64,000 bases of DNA from JAWQFO01 sp033436665 (GCF_033436665.1 NZ_JAWQFO010000004.1:186001-250000); one strand, 5' to 3'. Counted from the stretch's first letter, positions 44,295 through 54,119 are shown. Numbers and translations: made by a program. Notes: generated by a model from the sequence alone, not told the origin.

Positions 44295-45506
44295 ATGACC
44301 GAAGCCTATATCTACGACGCCCTGCGGACTCCGCGCGGCAAGGGCCGCAAGGACGGCTCGCTGCACGAAGTGACCGCGCTGCGCCTGTCCGCGCTGACGC
44401 TCAACGCACTGAAAGAGCGCAACAATCTCGAAGGCCACGCCGTCGAGGACGTGATCTGGGGCAACGTCACGCAGGTGATGGAACAGGGTGGCTGCCTTGC
44501 CCGCTCGGCCGTTCTCGCCTCGGATCTCGACGAACGTATACCGGGTCTTGCCATCAACCGTTTCTGTGCGTCGGGCATGGAAGCCGTGAACCTCGCCGCC
44601 AACCAGGTGCGCGGTGGTGCCGGTGACGGCTATATCGCCGGCGGTGTCGAGATGATGGGCCGCGTTGCGATGGGTTCGGACGGGGCGGCCATCGCCGTCG
44701 ATCCCTCGATCGCGATGGAAAAGTACTTCGTGCCGCAAGGCATCAGCGCCGACATCATCGCCACCGAATACGGGTTCACGCGCGACGACGCCGACCAGTA
44801 TGCCGTCGAAAGCCAGCGCCGCGCCAAGGCGGCCTGGGACGATAAGCGGTTCTCGAAATCGGTCATCACCGTGCGGGACCAGAACGGCCTGCCGATCCTC
44901 GATTACGATGAGTACATGCGCCCGCAGACCGACATGCAGTCGCTTGGCGCGCTGAACCCCGCCTTCCAGGCGATGGGCGAGGTGATGCCGGGCTTCGACA
45001 ACGTCGCGCTGCTGAAATACCCGCACCTGGAAAAGATCGAGCACATCCACCACGCCGGCAATTCCTCGGGCATCGTCGACGGGGCGGCCGCACTTCTGAT
45101 CGGCTCGAAGGAGTTCGGCGAGAAACTGGGACTGAAGCCGCGCGCCCGGATCAAGGCCACCGCCAAGATCGGCACCGATCCCACCATCATGCTGACCGGC
45201 CCGGTTCCGGTGACCGAGAAGATCCTGAAAGACAACGGCATGGAGATCGGCGACATCGACCTCTTCGAGGTCAACGAGGCCTTCGCCTCGGTCGTGCTGC
45301 GTTTCATGCAGGCCTTCGATGTCGACCACGACAAGCTCAACGTCAACGGCGGTGCCATCGCAATGGGTCACCCGTTGGGCGCCACCGGCGCGATGATCAT
45401 CGGCACGCTCCTCGACGAGATGGAGCGCTCGGACAAAGAGGTCGGCCTTGCCACGCTCTGCATCGCCTCGGGCATGGGCGCCGCCACGGTGATCGAGCGC
45501 GTTTGA
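44295..45506 (+). CDS. Acetyl-CoA C-acyltransferase (thiolase)
   Basis: A 403-residue thiolase that cleaves 3-ketoacyl-CoA to acetyl-CoA and a shortened acyl-CoA. The acyl-accepting Cys is in INRFCASGMEAV (about residue 94), the base His in GGAIAMGHPLGATGA and the second Cys in LCIASGMGAA. It is the FadA/FadI partner of the multifunctional enzyme two genes downstream. Confidence 0.94.
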   Translation: MTEAYIYDALRTPRGKGRKDGSLHEVTALRLSALTLNALKERNNLEGHAVEDVIWGNVTQVMEQGGCLARSAVLASDLDERIPGLAINRFCASGMEAVNLAANQVRGGAGDGYIAGGVEMMGRVAMGSDGAAIAVDPSIAMEKYFVPQGISADIIATEYGFTRDDADQYAVESQRRAKAAWDDKRFSKSVITVRDQNGLPILDYDEYMRPQTDMQSLGALNPAFQAMGEVMPGFDNVALLKYPHLEKIEHIHHAGNSSGIVDGAAALLIGSKEFGEKLGLKPRARIKATAKIGTDPTIMLTGPVPVTEKILKDNGMEIGDIDLFEVNEAFASVVLRFMQAFDVDHDKLNVNGGAIAMGHPLGATGAMIIGTLLDEMERSDKEVGLATLCIASGMGAATVIERV

Positions 45507-45509
45507 TCC

Positions 45510-45935
45510 ATGGACCGGCAGGAGTTCCAAGCGTTCCTCGACGCGATATCCGACTGCTTCATTGCAGGGGATTTCGCGCCGTGGCGCGACCGGATCCGCC
45601 TGCCGTTCACCATGATCACCCGCACCGGTCCGGTTGTCCTGACGACCGAGGACGCGCTGCGGCGCAACTTCGAGCTCTACATCGTCGCCTGCAAGGCGCT
45701 GAACCTCGACCAGATCTATCGCCAACCGGTGGCGCTCGAGCTTTGTGAGGACGGAACGATCATCGGCACCTATGCCACCGACCTGCTGTCCCGCGGCAAG
45801 CGCGCGACGCCGAGATACACCTCTTCGATGCTGCTCGTTTCTGATCCGGGCGGCTGGAAAATGACATCAATCCTGAACGCCCGGGGCCATCACGACTGGA
45901 CCGGCTTCGAGCCAGAAAAGGAAACCAATCAATGA
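45510..45935 (+). CDS. NTF2-like (SnoaL-type) hypothetical protein
   Basis: 141 residues with the alpha-beta cone pattern of NTF2-like proteins (MDRQEFQAFLDAISDCFIAG, then FTMITRTGPVVLTTEDAL and SSMLLVSDPGGWKMTSI). Starts 3 bp after the thiolase stop and overlaps fadJ by ATGA. No catalytic residues are obvious; it may bind an acyl intermediate or assist the complex. Confidence 0.75.
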   Translation: MDRQEFQAFLDAISDCFIAGDFAPWRDRIRLPFTMITRTGPVVLTTEDALRRNFELYIVACKALNLDQIYRQPVALELCEDGTIIGTYATDLLSRGKRATPRYTSSMLLVSDPGGWKMTSILNARGHHDWTGFEPEKETNQ

Positions 45936-48133
45936 CCGATTTCACCATGTCCACCGATGCCCAGGGCGTCGCAACGATCAGCTGGGACGTTCCCGGGCGT
46001 TCGATGAACGTGATGTCCTTCGAAGGGCTTGCACAGCTCAGCGATCTGATCGACGCCGCGCTGGCCGACGACGCCGTCAAGGGCATCGTCATCACCTCCG
46101 GCAAGCCGGACAGCTTCGCCGGCGGCATGGATCTCAACCTGCTGGCCAAGATGCGCGAGGAAGCCGGCGACGACCCGGCCAAGGGGCTTTTCGAAGGTGT
46201 GATGCAGATGCACGCCCTTTTGCGCAAGATCGAGCGCGCGGGCATGGACCCGAAGTCGCTCAAGGGCGGCAAGCCGATAGCTGCCGCCCTGCCCGGCACC
46301 GCCGCGGGCATCGGGCTGGAGCTGCCGCTCGCCACGCACCGCATCTTTGCCGCCGAGAACCCGAAGGCCCGCATCGGCCTGCCGGAAATCCTCGTGGGCA
46401 TCTTCCCGGGCGCAGGCGGCACCACGCGCATCTCGCGCAAACTGGGCGCGATGGCCGCCTCGCCGATCCTGCTGGAAGGCAAGATGATGGCGCCTGCCGC
46501 CGCCAAGGCTGCCGGCATCGTCGACGAGATCGCCGAAGATCCGCTGGCGGCAGCGAAGGACTGGGTGCTGAACGCCAAGGACGCCGACATCGTCAAGCCC
46601 TGGGACGCCAAAGGCTACAAGATGCCCGGTGGTGCGCCCTACCATCCGGCGGGCTTCATGACCTTCGTCGGCGCCTCGGCGATGGTGAACGGCAAGACCA
46701 AGGGCGTGTACCCGGCGGCCAAGGCGCTACTTTCGGCGGTCTACGAGGGTGCGCTGGTCGATTTCGACACCGCGCTCAGGATCGAGGCGCGCTGGTTCAC
46801 TTCGGTGCTGATGAACCCGTCCTCCTCGGCGATGATCCGGTCGCTCTTCGTGAACAAGGAAGCGCTCGAGAAGGGTGCCGTGCGTCCCGAAGGCGTGTCC
46901 GACCAGCGGGTTCAGAAGCTGGGCGTGCTGGGCGCGGGCATGATGGGCGCGGGCATCGCTCTGGTTTCGGCGCAGGCCGGCATGGAGGTCGTGCTGATCG
47001 ACCGCTCGCAGGAGGCCGCCGACAAGGGCAAGGCCTATGCCGAAAGCTATTTCGACAAGGGCATCGCACGCAAGAAAGCGACGCCCGAGAAGAAAGAGCA
47101 GGCGCTGTCGCGGATCACGGCGACCACCGATCTCGAGGCACTAAAGGGCTGCGACTTGATCATCGAAGCGGTCTTCGAGGATCCGAAGGTCAAGGCCGAG
47201 ATGACCCAGAAGGTCGAAGCGGTCATCTCCGAGGACTGCATTTTCGCCTCCAACACCTCGACCCTGCCGATCACCGGGCTGGCCAAGGCCTCTTCGCGGC
47301 CCGAGCAGTTCATCGGCATCCACTTCTTCTCGCCCGTGGAGCGCATGGCGCTGGTCGAGATCATCCGGGGCAAGGAAACCGGCGACCGGGCCGTGGCGAA
47401 AGCGCTCGATTACGTGCGCCAGATCCGCAAGACGCCGATCGTGGTCAACGACGCGCGGTTCTTCTACGCCAACCGCTGCATCATCCCCTACATCAACGAG
47501 GGCGCGCGCCTGCTGACCGAGGGCACTGCGCCGCAACTCGTCGACAATGCCGCGCAGATGCTCGGCTTCCCGGTGGGGCCGATCCAGCTGACCGACGAGA
47601 CCAGCATCGACCTCGGCGCCAAGATCGCGCGGGCGACCAAGGAGGCGATGGGCGACGCCTATCCGGAAAGCCCGGCGGACGAGTTGATCTTCTGGATGGA
47701 AGAACAGGGCCGGCTTGGTCGCAAGGCCAAGGCAGGCTTCTTCAACTATGACGAAAAGGGCAAGCGGCAGGACTACTGGAAGGGGCTTGGCGACAAGTAC
47801 CCGGCCGCCGATCCGCAGCCTGCGTTGCAGGAAGTGCAGGACCGCCTGCTGTTCGTCCAGGTGCTCGAAGCGGTGCGTGCCTTGGAAGAAGGCGTACTGA
47901 TGGACATCCGCGAAGGCGACGTCGGCGCGATCCTCGGCTGGGGCTTCGCGCCGTGGTCGGGCGGGCCGTTCTCCTGGCTCGACATGGTCGGCACGCCCTA
48001 CGCCGCCGAGCGCTGTGACGAATTGCAGAAGGCCTACGGCGACCGCTTCGCCTGCCCCGACCTGCTGCGCCAGATGGCCGAGAAGAATCAGAGCTTCTAC
48101 GCCCGCTTCGGCGCGGCGGAAAAAGCGGCCTGA
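45932..48133 (+). CDS. fadJ: Multifunctional enoyl-CoA hydratase/3-hydroxyacyl-CoA dehydrogenase (FadJ type)
   Basis: A 733-residue alpha subunit of the beta-oxidation complex. Residues 1-290 form the crotonase domain (SGKPDSFAGGMDLNLL, ALPGTAAGIGLELPLATHRIF, PEILVGIFPGAGGT with the catalytic Glu). The dehydrogenase part follows, with NAD loop GVLGAGMMGAGIALVSAQAG near residue 330, the SNTSTLPIT and HFFSPVERMALVEI motifs, and two C-terminal helical domains. Works with the thiolase upstream. A strong terminator lies 29 bp after the stop, closing the operon. Confidence 0.93.
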   Translation: MTDFTMSTDAQGVATISWDVPGRSMNVMSFEGLAQLSDLIDAALADDAVKGIVITSGKPDSFAGGMDLNLLAKMREEAGDDPAKGLFEGVMQMHALLRKIERAGMDPKSLKGGKPIAAALPGTAAGIGLELPLATHRIFAAENPKARIGLPEILVGIFPGAGGTTRISRKLGAMAASPILLEGKMMAPAAAKAAGIVDEIAEDPLAAAKDWVLNAKDADIVKPWDAKGYKMPGGAPYHPAGFMTFVGASAMVNGKTKGVYPAAKALLSAVYEGALVDFDTALRIEARWFTSVLMNPSSSAMIRSLFVNKEALEKGAVRPEGVSDQRVQKLGVLGAGMMGAGIALVSAQAGMEVVLIDRSQEAADKGKAYAESYFDKGIARKKATPEKKEQALSRITATTDLEALKGCDLIIEAVFEDPKVKAEMTQKVEAVISEDCIFASNTSTLPITGLAKASSRPEQFIGIHFFSPVERMALVEIIRGKETGDRAVAKALDYVRQIRKTPIVVNDARFFYANRCIIPYINEGARLLTEGTAPQLVDNAAQMLGFPVGPIQLTDETSIDLGAKIARATKEAMGDAYPESPADELIFWMEEQGRLGRKAKAGFFNYDEKGKRQDYWKGLGDKYPAADPQPALQEVQDRLLFVQVLEAVRALEEGVLMDIREGDVGAILGWGFAPWSGGPFSWLDMVGTPYAAERCDELQKAYGDRFACPDLLRQMAEKNQSFYARFGAAEKAA

Positions 48134-48161
48134 CACCGCTCCTCGGTGGCGCAATGTTTCA

Positions 48162-48187
48162 AGGGGCCCCGCGGGGCCCCTTTTTCT
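48162..48187 (+). terminator. Rho-independent terminator of the beta-oxidation operon
   Basis: AAGGGGCCCC (48162-48171) and GGGGCCCCTT (48174-48183) form a strong near-continuous palindrome, followed by TTTTTC. On the minus strand it also carries a short A/T edge and could end the facing Hint-gene transcript. Confidence 0.9.
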
Positions 48188-48208
48188 TGGTCTCGAAGGT
48201 TTCGCGCC

Positions 48209-48865
48209 TCAGGACGCGCGATTGACGCGCAGCGGCACGGCCGCGTCTTCGGCCAGCATCCGCACGAACCGCGCGGCGTCGCGGCGCGGCAGCAGGTCGT
48301 AGCTGCAGGCGCGCGGGTCGAGCATCGTCTCGAGCGACCGCATCCGCTCGGCGCACAGCACGAGGAATCCACCTTCGGTATAGACGACTTCGTCCTGAGC
48401 GAATCCCAGCGTGACGATCTTCGCCGGCGCCGTCGGCCGCCGCCGCTCGATGCCCCGAAGGCCCACGAGCGCCCGCGCCTCGAGCAGGGCGAACGGATCA
48501 CCGACCTCGGCCTCGAGCCCGTCGCATTCCAGCATCACCCCCTGATGGGGAAGCAGCAGCAGCGCGCTGGTATTCTCGAGCGCGCCCGCCGGGACATGAA
48601 CCGGCCAGTGCGCTTGCGCGACTGCTTCGGGCCGGGTCCAGATCCGTGCGCTTTGGACGCTGGTCAGAGGCCGCAGGCCATTGTCGAAGGTCAGCACCTG
48701 GTCGCCGGGCTGCAGGGCGTGCATGGGACACCAGCCTTGCTCGGTCGCGGCACGCATTTCCGCAACAAGTCCCTTCGGCTGGATCATGATCGCAGATCCG
48801 CCTGTCTGTCCTTGCGTCGACGAGCCTGTCTCCAGCCCCTCGCGCAGGGTCGTATCGCCTTCCAT
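48209..48865 (-). CDS. Hint-domain protein
   Basis: A 218-residue soluble protein. The central block GWCPMHALQPGDQVLTFDNG followed by LRPLTSVQ, and the later HQGVMLEC and SYDLLPRRDAARF stretches, match the Hint (hedgehog/intein) fold seen in many Rhodobacterales proteins. The catalytic Cys/Ser expected at the start of a Hint domain is not obvious (TEQGWCPMH), so self-splicing is not expected. The start is placed at 48865; an in-frame ATG at 48928 adds a Cys- and Gly-rich extension. Function unknown. Confidence 0.72.
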   Translation of the reverse strand: MEGDTTLREGLETGSSTQGQTGGSAIMIQPKGLVAEMRAATEQGWCPMHALQPGDQVLTFDNGLRPLTSVQSARIWTRPEAVAQAHWPVHVPAGALENTSALLLLPHQGVMLECDGLEAEVGDPFALLEARALVGLRGIERRRPTAPAKIVTLGFAQDEVVYTEGGFLVLCAERMRSLETMLDPRACSYDLLPRRDAARFVRMLAEDAAVPLRVNRAS

Positions 48866-49391
48866 GGCACCGCCCCCAGCACCTGTCTTGTCCCACGGAC
48901 CTTGCGGCCCACAGCCAGCAAACAGCATTCACGGTTGCATTTCAGCCGAGAAATTCCGCCGGCGCGGGCGTGACGCGGGGTCCTGCGCGGCAACCCGCCG
49001 ACGCGCCGAGCGAATTGCCTCCGAAAACCGGTGCCAAGGCGGTCCAAGCCGATCATTCGGCACCCGCACGGATTTCGTTACGTGTATTTTCGGCAGTGCG
49101 AGGTCCTTCGCGTGAGAAATCTGCCGCCAAAGACACGGATCACGCCCTCTTCCCGAATCACTCTCCGATCGTATTTGCGCGCCCCGCGGCCCGATCAGTC
49201 CGTCAGGCGAGGAACCGCTTCTCGGGTGGCGCCGCGCGCGGACTCGGACATGCAAAGCACCCGTCTCCGGCCGACCGGCAACAACCGAGACTGACCCAAC
49301 CTGAACACACCCCGTCCGGGCCCGGTTTTCCCATTTGCCTTGCGCGGTGTCTGCCATAACGTGTCGCACGGGACGGATCGACAGGGGAGAC
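48866..49391. other. Intergenic region between Hint and acyl-CoA synthetase genes
   Basis: About 525 bp between divergent genes. Open frames exist on both strands, but their products are Arg-rich, lack hydrophobic cores and have no ribosome site, so I see no gene. The right 60 bp should hold the promoter and the AGGGGAGA ribosome site of the synthetase. Confidence 0.5.
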
Positions 49392-51029
49392 ATGGGCATG
49401 GGTTGGCTGAGTGACGAGACGGGCCTCGGGAAATGTGCCGCCAACTTCGTACCGCTGTCCCCGCTGTCGCACCTGCGGCGGGCCGCGGACGTCTTTGCCG
49501 GCCGGCTGGCGGTGGTCTATGGCGCGCACCGGGTGACCTATGCCGAGTACCAAGCGCGTTGCTCGAGGCTTGCCTCGGCCCTCGCCGGTCTCGGCGTCGC
49601 ACCGGGCGACGTGGTGGCAACGCTGCTGCCCAACGTGCCCGCGCAGGCCGAGGCGCATTTCGGCGTGCCGGCCTGCGGCGCGGTCCTCAACACCATCAAC
49701 ACGCGCCTCGATGTCGATACCGTCGCCTATATCCTCGACCACGGCGCGGCCCGCGCCGTGCTGGTCGACAGCCAGTTCCTGCCGCTGGCGGAGGCCGCCG
49801 TGGCTCGGCTCGACGGGCCGGCGCCGATCCTGATCGAGGTTCCAGATCCGGGCGCCGGGCACGCAGGCTCAGGACGCCACGAGACCTACGAGGATCTGCT
49901 GGAGGGCGGCGACCCGACCTTCGCCTGGCTGATGCCGGAGGACGAGTGGGAAAGCCTCGCGCTGAACTACACGTCCGGCACCACCGGGCGGCCCAAGGGC
50001 GTGGTCTATCACCATCGCGGCGCCTACCTGATGACGATGGGGACCGTGATCTCTTGGCGCATGGTGCTGCACCCGGTCTACTTGACCATCGTCCCGCTGT
50101 TTCACTGCAACGGCTGGAACCACACCTGGATGATGCCCCTGGTCGGCGGCACCCTCGTCTGCTGCCGCGACATCACCGCCGCCAACATCTTCGATGCCAT
50201 CGCGGACGAGGGCGTGACCCATCTCGGAGGCGCGCCCATCGTGCTCAACATGCTGGTAAACGCGCCCGGCGAGGACCGGCGCAGCTTCGATCACCGTGTC
50301 GAGGTCTTCACCGCCGGCGCGCCGCCGGCCCCCGCGACACTGTCGAAGATCGAGGAGCTCGGCTTCAACGTCACGCAGGTCTACGGGCTGACCGAAACCT
50401 ACGGCCACGTGACCGAATGCATCTGGCGCGACGAGGACTGGAACGGTCTCGACAAGCCCGCCCGCGCCGCGATCAAGGCGCGGCAGGGTGTCGCCTTTCC
50501 GATGATGGAGGACATCCACGTCGCCGACGAGGACATGTCGCCCGTGCCGCGTGACGGGACGACCCAAGGAGAGATCGTCATGCGCGGCAACGCGGTGATG
50601 AAAGGATATCTCAAGAACAGTGCGGCGACGGAGGAGGCATTCGCGGGCGGCTACTTTCACTCGGGAGATATCGCCGTGCAGCATGAAGACGGCTACATGC
50701 AGATCGCCGACCGCGCCAAGGACATCATCATCTCGGGCGGCGAGAACATCTCCTCGGTCGAAGTCGAGGGCGTGCTGATGTCACACGACGGAGTTCTGCT
50801 GGCCGCCGTTGTCGCCAAGCCGGATGACAAGTGGGGCGAGGTGCCTTGCGCCTTCGTCGAGCCGAAGCCGGGCAGCGACGTGGACGAGGCCGGGCTGATC
50901 GCCTTCGCGCGGCAGACGCTCGCCGGGTTCAAGACGCCCAAGCGTGTGGTTTTCCAAGAATTGCCAAAGACATCAACGGGCAAGATCCAGAAGTTCGAGT
51001 TACGCAAGATCGCGGCGGCCCTGGGCTGA
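49392..51029 (+). CDS. Acyl-CoA synthetase (AMP-forming), FadD/DmdB-like
   Basis: A 545-residue adenylating enzyme that activates a carboxylic acid to its CoA ester. The P-loop is YTSGTTGRPKGVVYHHRGAYL, with YGLTETYG, the YFHSGDIAVQHEDGYMQIADR hinge and the catalytic Lys in KTSTGKIQKFELR. The close family includes medium-chain fatty acid ligases and DmdB for methylmercaptopropionate, so the substrate stays open. The start at 49392 follows AGGGGAGA. It can feed acyl-CoAs to the beta-oxidation cluster upstream. Confidence 0.9.
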   Translation: MGMGWLSDETGLGKCAANFVPLSPLSHLRRAADVFAGRLAVVYGAHRVTYAEYQARCSRLASALAGLGVAPGDVVATLLPNVPAQAEAHFGVPACGAVLNTINTRLDVDTVAYILDHGAARAVLVDSQFLPLAEAAVARLDGPAPILIEVPDPGAGHAGSGRHETYEDLLEGGDPTFAWLMPEDEWESLALNYTSGTTGRPKGVVYHHRGAYLMTMGTVISWRMVLHPVYLTIVPLFHCNGWNHTWMMPLVGGTLVCCRDITAANIFDAIADEGVTHLGGAPIVLNMLVNAPGEDRRSFDHRVEVFTAGAPPAPATLSKIEELGFNVTQVYGLTETYGHVTECIWRDEDWNGLDKPARAAIKARQGVAFPMMEDIHVADEDMSPVPRDGTTQGEIVMRGNAVMKGYLKNSAATEEAFAGGYFHSGDIAVQHEDGYMQIADRAKDIIISGGENISSVEVEGVLMSHDGVLLAAVVAKPDDKWGEVPCAFVEPKPGSDVDEAGLIAFARQTLAGFKTPKRVVFQELPKTSTGKIQKFELRKIAAALG

Positions 51030-51251
51030 GTCCAACCCGGCGCAACGATAGTTTCGGGCGAGATTGCAAGATTCGAACATCATTTCCAAGTTTATCCCAG
51101 CCTTTGCGCAAATGATTCTGAAGCTTCGACTACTTCGACAATTCTCCTCCATTTCTGCACACAGGCCCGGCCGCGCGACGCGCCGCCATTGCTCCGCCTT
51201 GGGGGCGTGCTAGACTGCGGCAAAACAGTGCAGAGCAGTATTGCCCGCGAC

Positions 51252-52265
51252 ATGACGGCACTCAGAAAATACGCCCGTCTGGAGGCGTCCGCTCTCTGGC
51301 GGCCGACGGCCGAGGCGCAGCGGCGCGATGTGATCGTCTCGATCGGCGACGCGACGCTGGTGGTGTCCGATCTGCGCGACCAGGCCCTGACGCACTGGTC
51401 ACTGGCGGCGGTGCAGCGGGCCAACCCGGGCGTGCGCCCGGCCATCTTCCATCCCGACGGCGATCCCGGCGAGACGTTGGAAATCTCCGCCGACGAGGCG
51501 GAGATGATCGAGGCGATCGAGAAACTGCGCCGCGCGGTCGAGCGTGCGCGCCCGCGCCCCGGGCGCCTGCGCTGGCTAGGCTTTGCCATTTCCGTTCTAG
51601 CCATGGCGGCACTGGTGGTGTTCTGGCTGCCGGGCGCCATCGTCGATCATACCGTCGGCGTTGTACCGCAGGTCCACCGGGGCGCCATCGGCGAAGCTTT
51701 GATGCAGCGGATCGAGCGCGTCGGCGGCACGGCCTGCGCCGATGCAGGCGGGCTGCGGGCGCTGCGCAAACTGCGTGCCAGGCTCGGCAGCGGACCGCTG
51801 GCGATCCTGCCGTCGGTGCCGGTCGCGAGCCTGCACCTGCCCGGCGGGCATATCCTGCTGGACCGGTCTCTGGTCGAAGACCACGAAGAGCCAGATGTTG
51901 TCGCGGGCTACGTTCTCGCCGAAACCCGGCGCGCAAAGACTAGCGATCCGCTGCGCGACATGCTGGACGTGCTGGGCCCTTGGGACAGTTTCCGGCTGCT
52001 CACCTCGGGCGAGGTCGATCCCGGGGCGCTTGACGACTACGCGGTGCACCTGATGAAGGTCGCGCCCGGAGAGGTCGACCCCGCGCCGCTGCTTGACGCT
52101 TTCGCTGCGGCGCGCGTGCGCAGCACGCCTTATGCCTATGCCCGGGATGTCTCCGGTGAAAGCACGCTGGCGCTGATCGAGGCCGATCCGATGGCAGGTC
52201 GTGACGCTGACGCCCTGCTCAGCGACGCCGACTGGCTTCGCCTGCAGGGCATCTGCGGCGGCTGA
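51252..52265 (+). CDS. Membrane-anchored protein resembling an M48 peptidase without the zinc site
   Basis: 337 residues: a cytosolic N-terminal part (1-105), one membrane helix (about 107-129) and a C-terminal domain. Residues 195-226, including SLHLPGGHILLDRSLVEDH and VVAGYVLAETRRA, resemble the core of M48 (Ste24-like) proteases, where PGGYIFVTRGLL is followed by VLAHEIGH; here HExxH reads AETRRA. Zinc binding is therefore very unlikely. Function unknown; it could be a pseudo-protease. It converges with the SPOR gene. Confidence 0.7.
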   Translation: MTALRKYARLEASALWRPTAEAQRRDVIVSIGDATLVVSDLRDQALTHWSLAAVQRANPGVRPAIFHPDGDPGETLEISADEAEMIEAIEKLRRAVERARPRPGRLRWLGFAISVLAMAALVVFWLPGAIVDHTVGVVPQVHRGAIGEALMQRIERVGGTACADAGGLRALRKLRARLGSGPLAILPSVPVASLHLPGGHILLDRSLVEDHEEPDVVAGYVLAETRRAKTSDPLRDMLDVLGPWDSFRLLTSGEVDPGALDDYAVHLMKVAPGEVDPAPLLDAFAAARVRSTPYAYARDVSGESTLALIEADPMAGRDADALLSDADWLRLQGICGG

Positions 52266-52271
52266 TGCCGG

Positions 52272-53321
52272 TTAGTTGCGCAGAAATGCGTCTTCGAAAC
52301 CTGCCTTCTGGACCGTCCCGAGCGCCGAATGCAACTCCTGGTCCCGAACGAAGGGGCCGGCCACGAGGGTGAAGAACCGCCGGCCCTGCCGCTCGCCGAT
52401 CTTCAGGCGGACAGGCAGGCCAAGGCGCTGCACCTGGCGCGCCGTCGCCATTGCGGTGTCCTTCTGTTTGAAGACGGCGACCTGCACGTAGCGACCCGGC
52501 GGCGTCGGCGCGGGACGCACCTTGAAGTGTTTCGAGACGTTCTGGCGCGGCGCGCTGCGCGAGGAATAGGTCACACGCCCGGAATTGGGTCGCACTTTCT
52601 TGACCACCTGCCCCTCGCGGTAGCTCAGCGTCACGGTGCCGAGGTCGCGGCGCTGGGTCTCGAGATCGGTATAGGGATAGACCAGCGCAACCTTCGCCGT
52701 CATGTCGTGACCGGTGTCGACATCGACAAGCCGCCGCGGCACCGTGTTGGTCCAGACCAGCCGGGTGGCCGCCATGCCGTCGAGCGTCTGAACGGCGCGA
52801 TGCGGGTTCAGGCGGTCGTCTTCCCAGACCGTCCGGTAGCCGTGCGGGACCGCAACGTTCTGCGTGTTCTGCCGGTTCTGCCAGACGTGTTTCGGCACCA
52901 CGCGCGTCCGCCCGGTCACGACGGTCGGGCCGGCTTCCCGGGTGCGCGCGACGGGTTGCGCCGGTGCCACACGCGCCGGCTGGGCCCGAGCGGCGGTACG
53001 CCGTGGCGCAGGCGCCACCGTGTTTACGGGCGCATTCGTCGTCGCCTCGATCGGCGCGGAGACCGGCGTGACGGCCCGGGTGGCGAAGGTCGGTTCGAGC
53101 CCGCACAGCGGTTGACGGTCCCGGCCGCGCCGCGGCACCCAAACCACGACATCGTCAATGCCGCCGCGCGTGAAGGCGCATCCGGCGCTGTCGACGTATT
53201 GCTTTCCGCTATAGGTCACGGGCGGCATTTCGACAGGTCCCGACGTCGACTGCGCCCATGCGGTGGTCTGATCAAATAGGCCCAAGCACAGCGCCAAGGC
53301 TATAATTCTTGAGTTTTTCAT
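52272..53321 (-). CDS. Secreted SPOR-domain protein
   Basis: A 349-residue exported protein: signal peptide (MKNSRIIALALCLGLFDQTT, cut near AWAQ), a Pro/Ala/Arg/Thr-rich linker (about 85-150), a conserved middle (about 150-260) and a C-terminal SPOR domain (about 275-349, RYVQVAVFKQKDTAMATARQ). SPOR domains bind denuded peptidoglycan glycans at the septum, so the protein probably acts in the periplasm during division. Confidence 0.9.
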   Translation of the reverse strand: MKNSRIIALALCLGLFDQTTAWAQSTSGPVEMPPVTYSGKQYVDSAGCAFTRGGIDDVVVWVPRRGRDRQPLCGLEPTFATRAVTPVSAPIEATTNAPVNTVAPAPRRTAARAQPARVAPAQPVARTREAGPTVVTGRTRVVPKHVWQNRQNTQNVAVPHGYRTVWEDDRLNPHRAVQTLDGMAATRLVWTNTVPRRLVDVDTGHDMTAKVALVYPYTDLETQRRDLGTVTLSYREGQVVKKVRPNSGRVTYSSRSAPRQNVSKHFKVRPAPTPPGRYVQVAVFKQKDTAMATARQVQRLGLPVRLKIGERQGRRFFTLVAGPFVRDQELHSALGTVQKAGFEDAFLRN

Positions 53322-53414
53322 CTACGCCCCCACGAGATATAGTGAAAGCATGCAAAAATTGGTCGCTTCTGGCAAGCCAACTGAGGTCAACTTTGAGTCA
53401 GAAGAGATTAATAT

Positions 53415-54047
53415 TTATTTAGTGCCAAACATCCGGTCACCGGCGTCGCCCAGCCCCGGTACAATGTAGCCCTTCTCATTCAACCGAGTGTCGAGCGCCG
53501 CCGTGACGATCGGCACATCGGGATGCGCCTCCTGCATCCGCGCGACACCCTCGGGGGCGGCCAGCAGGCACAGGAACCGCAGGTTGGTGGCCCCGGCCTC
53601 TTTGAGCAGGTCGATCGCCGCGACAGAGGAATTACCGGTGGCCAGCATCGGATCGACGGCGATGACCATGCGATCGTCGAGCGCCTCGGGTACCTTGAAG
53701 TAATACTGCACCGGCTGAAGCGTCTCTTCGTCGCGGTAAAGGCCGACGAAGCCGACGCGCGCCGAGGGGATCAGTTCGAGCACTCCGTCGAGCAACCCGT
53801 TGCCCGCGCGCAGGATCGAGATCAGCGCCAGCTTCTTGCCGTCGAGCGTGGGCGCATCCATCTCCTCGAGTGGCGTTTCGACGCGCTTGGTGGTCATCGG
53901 CAGTCCGCGCGTGACCTCGTAGGCGAGAAGCTGGCTGATCTCGCGCAACAGCTGGCGGAAGGTGGCGGTGGACGTCGATTTCTCGCGCATGATCGTCAGC
54001 TTGTGCTGCACCAACGGGTGATCGACGACAGTGAGGTGATCCGACAT
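53415..54047 (-). CDS. upp: Uracil phosphoribosyltransferase
   Basis: Salvages uracil to UMP with PRPP. The 210 residues have the PRPP loop VDPMLATGNSSVAAID near residue 130 and the uracil-binding GYIVPGLGDAGDRMFGTK C terminus, both diagnostic for UPRT. It belongs with the cdd-deoA-deoB salvage genes on the same strand about 5 kb upstream, but the UdgX and radical-SAM genes lie between. Confidence 0.96.
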   Translation of the reverse strand: MSDHLTVVDHPLVQHKLTIMREKSTSTATFRQLLREISQLLAYEVTRGLPMTTKRVETPLEEMDAPTLDGKKLALISILRAGNGLLDGVLELIPSARVGFVGLYRDEETLQPVQYYFKVPEALDDRMVIAVDPMLATGNSSVAAIDLLKEAGATNLRFLCLLAAPEGVARMQEAHPDVPIVTAALDTRLNEKGYIVPGLGDAGDRMFGTK

Positions 54048-54119
54048 GCTCTGCCCTTCCCGGATGTCCGACCCGATCTAGACGCGAACCGGCGCCGGAC
54101 GCAACCCGACGACAGCGTC

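Noticed and set aside
48929..49444. A 171-residue minus-strand open frame before the acyl-CoA synthetase
   Set aside because: Arg/Ser/Pro-rich, no hydrophobic core, no ribosome site, and it overlaps the synthetase start.
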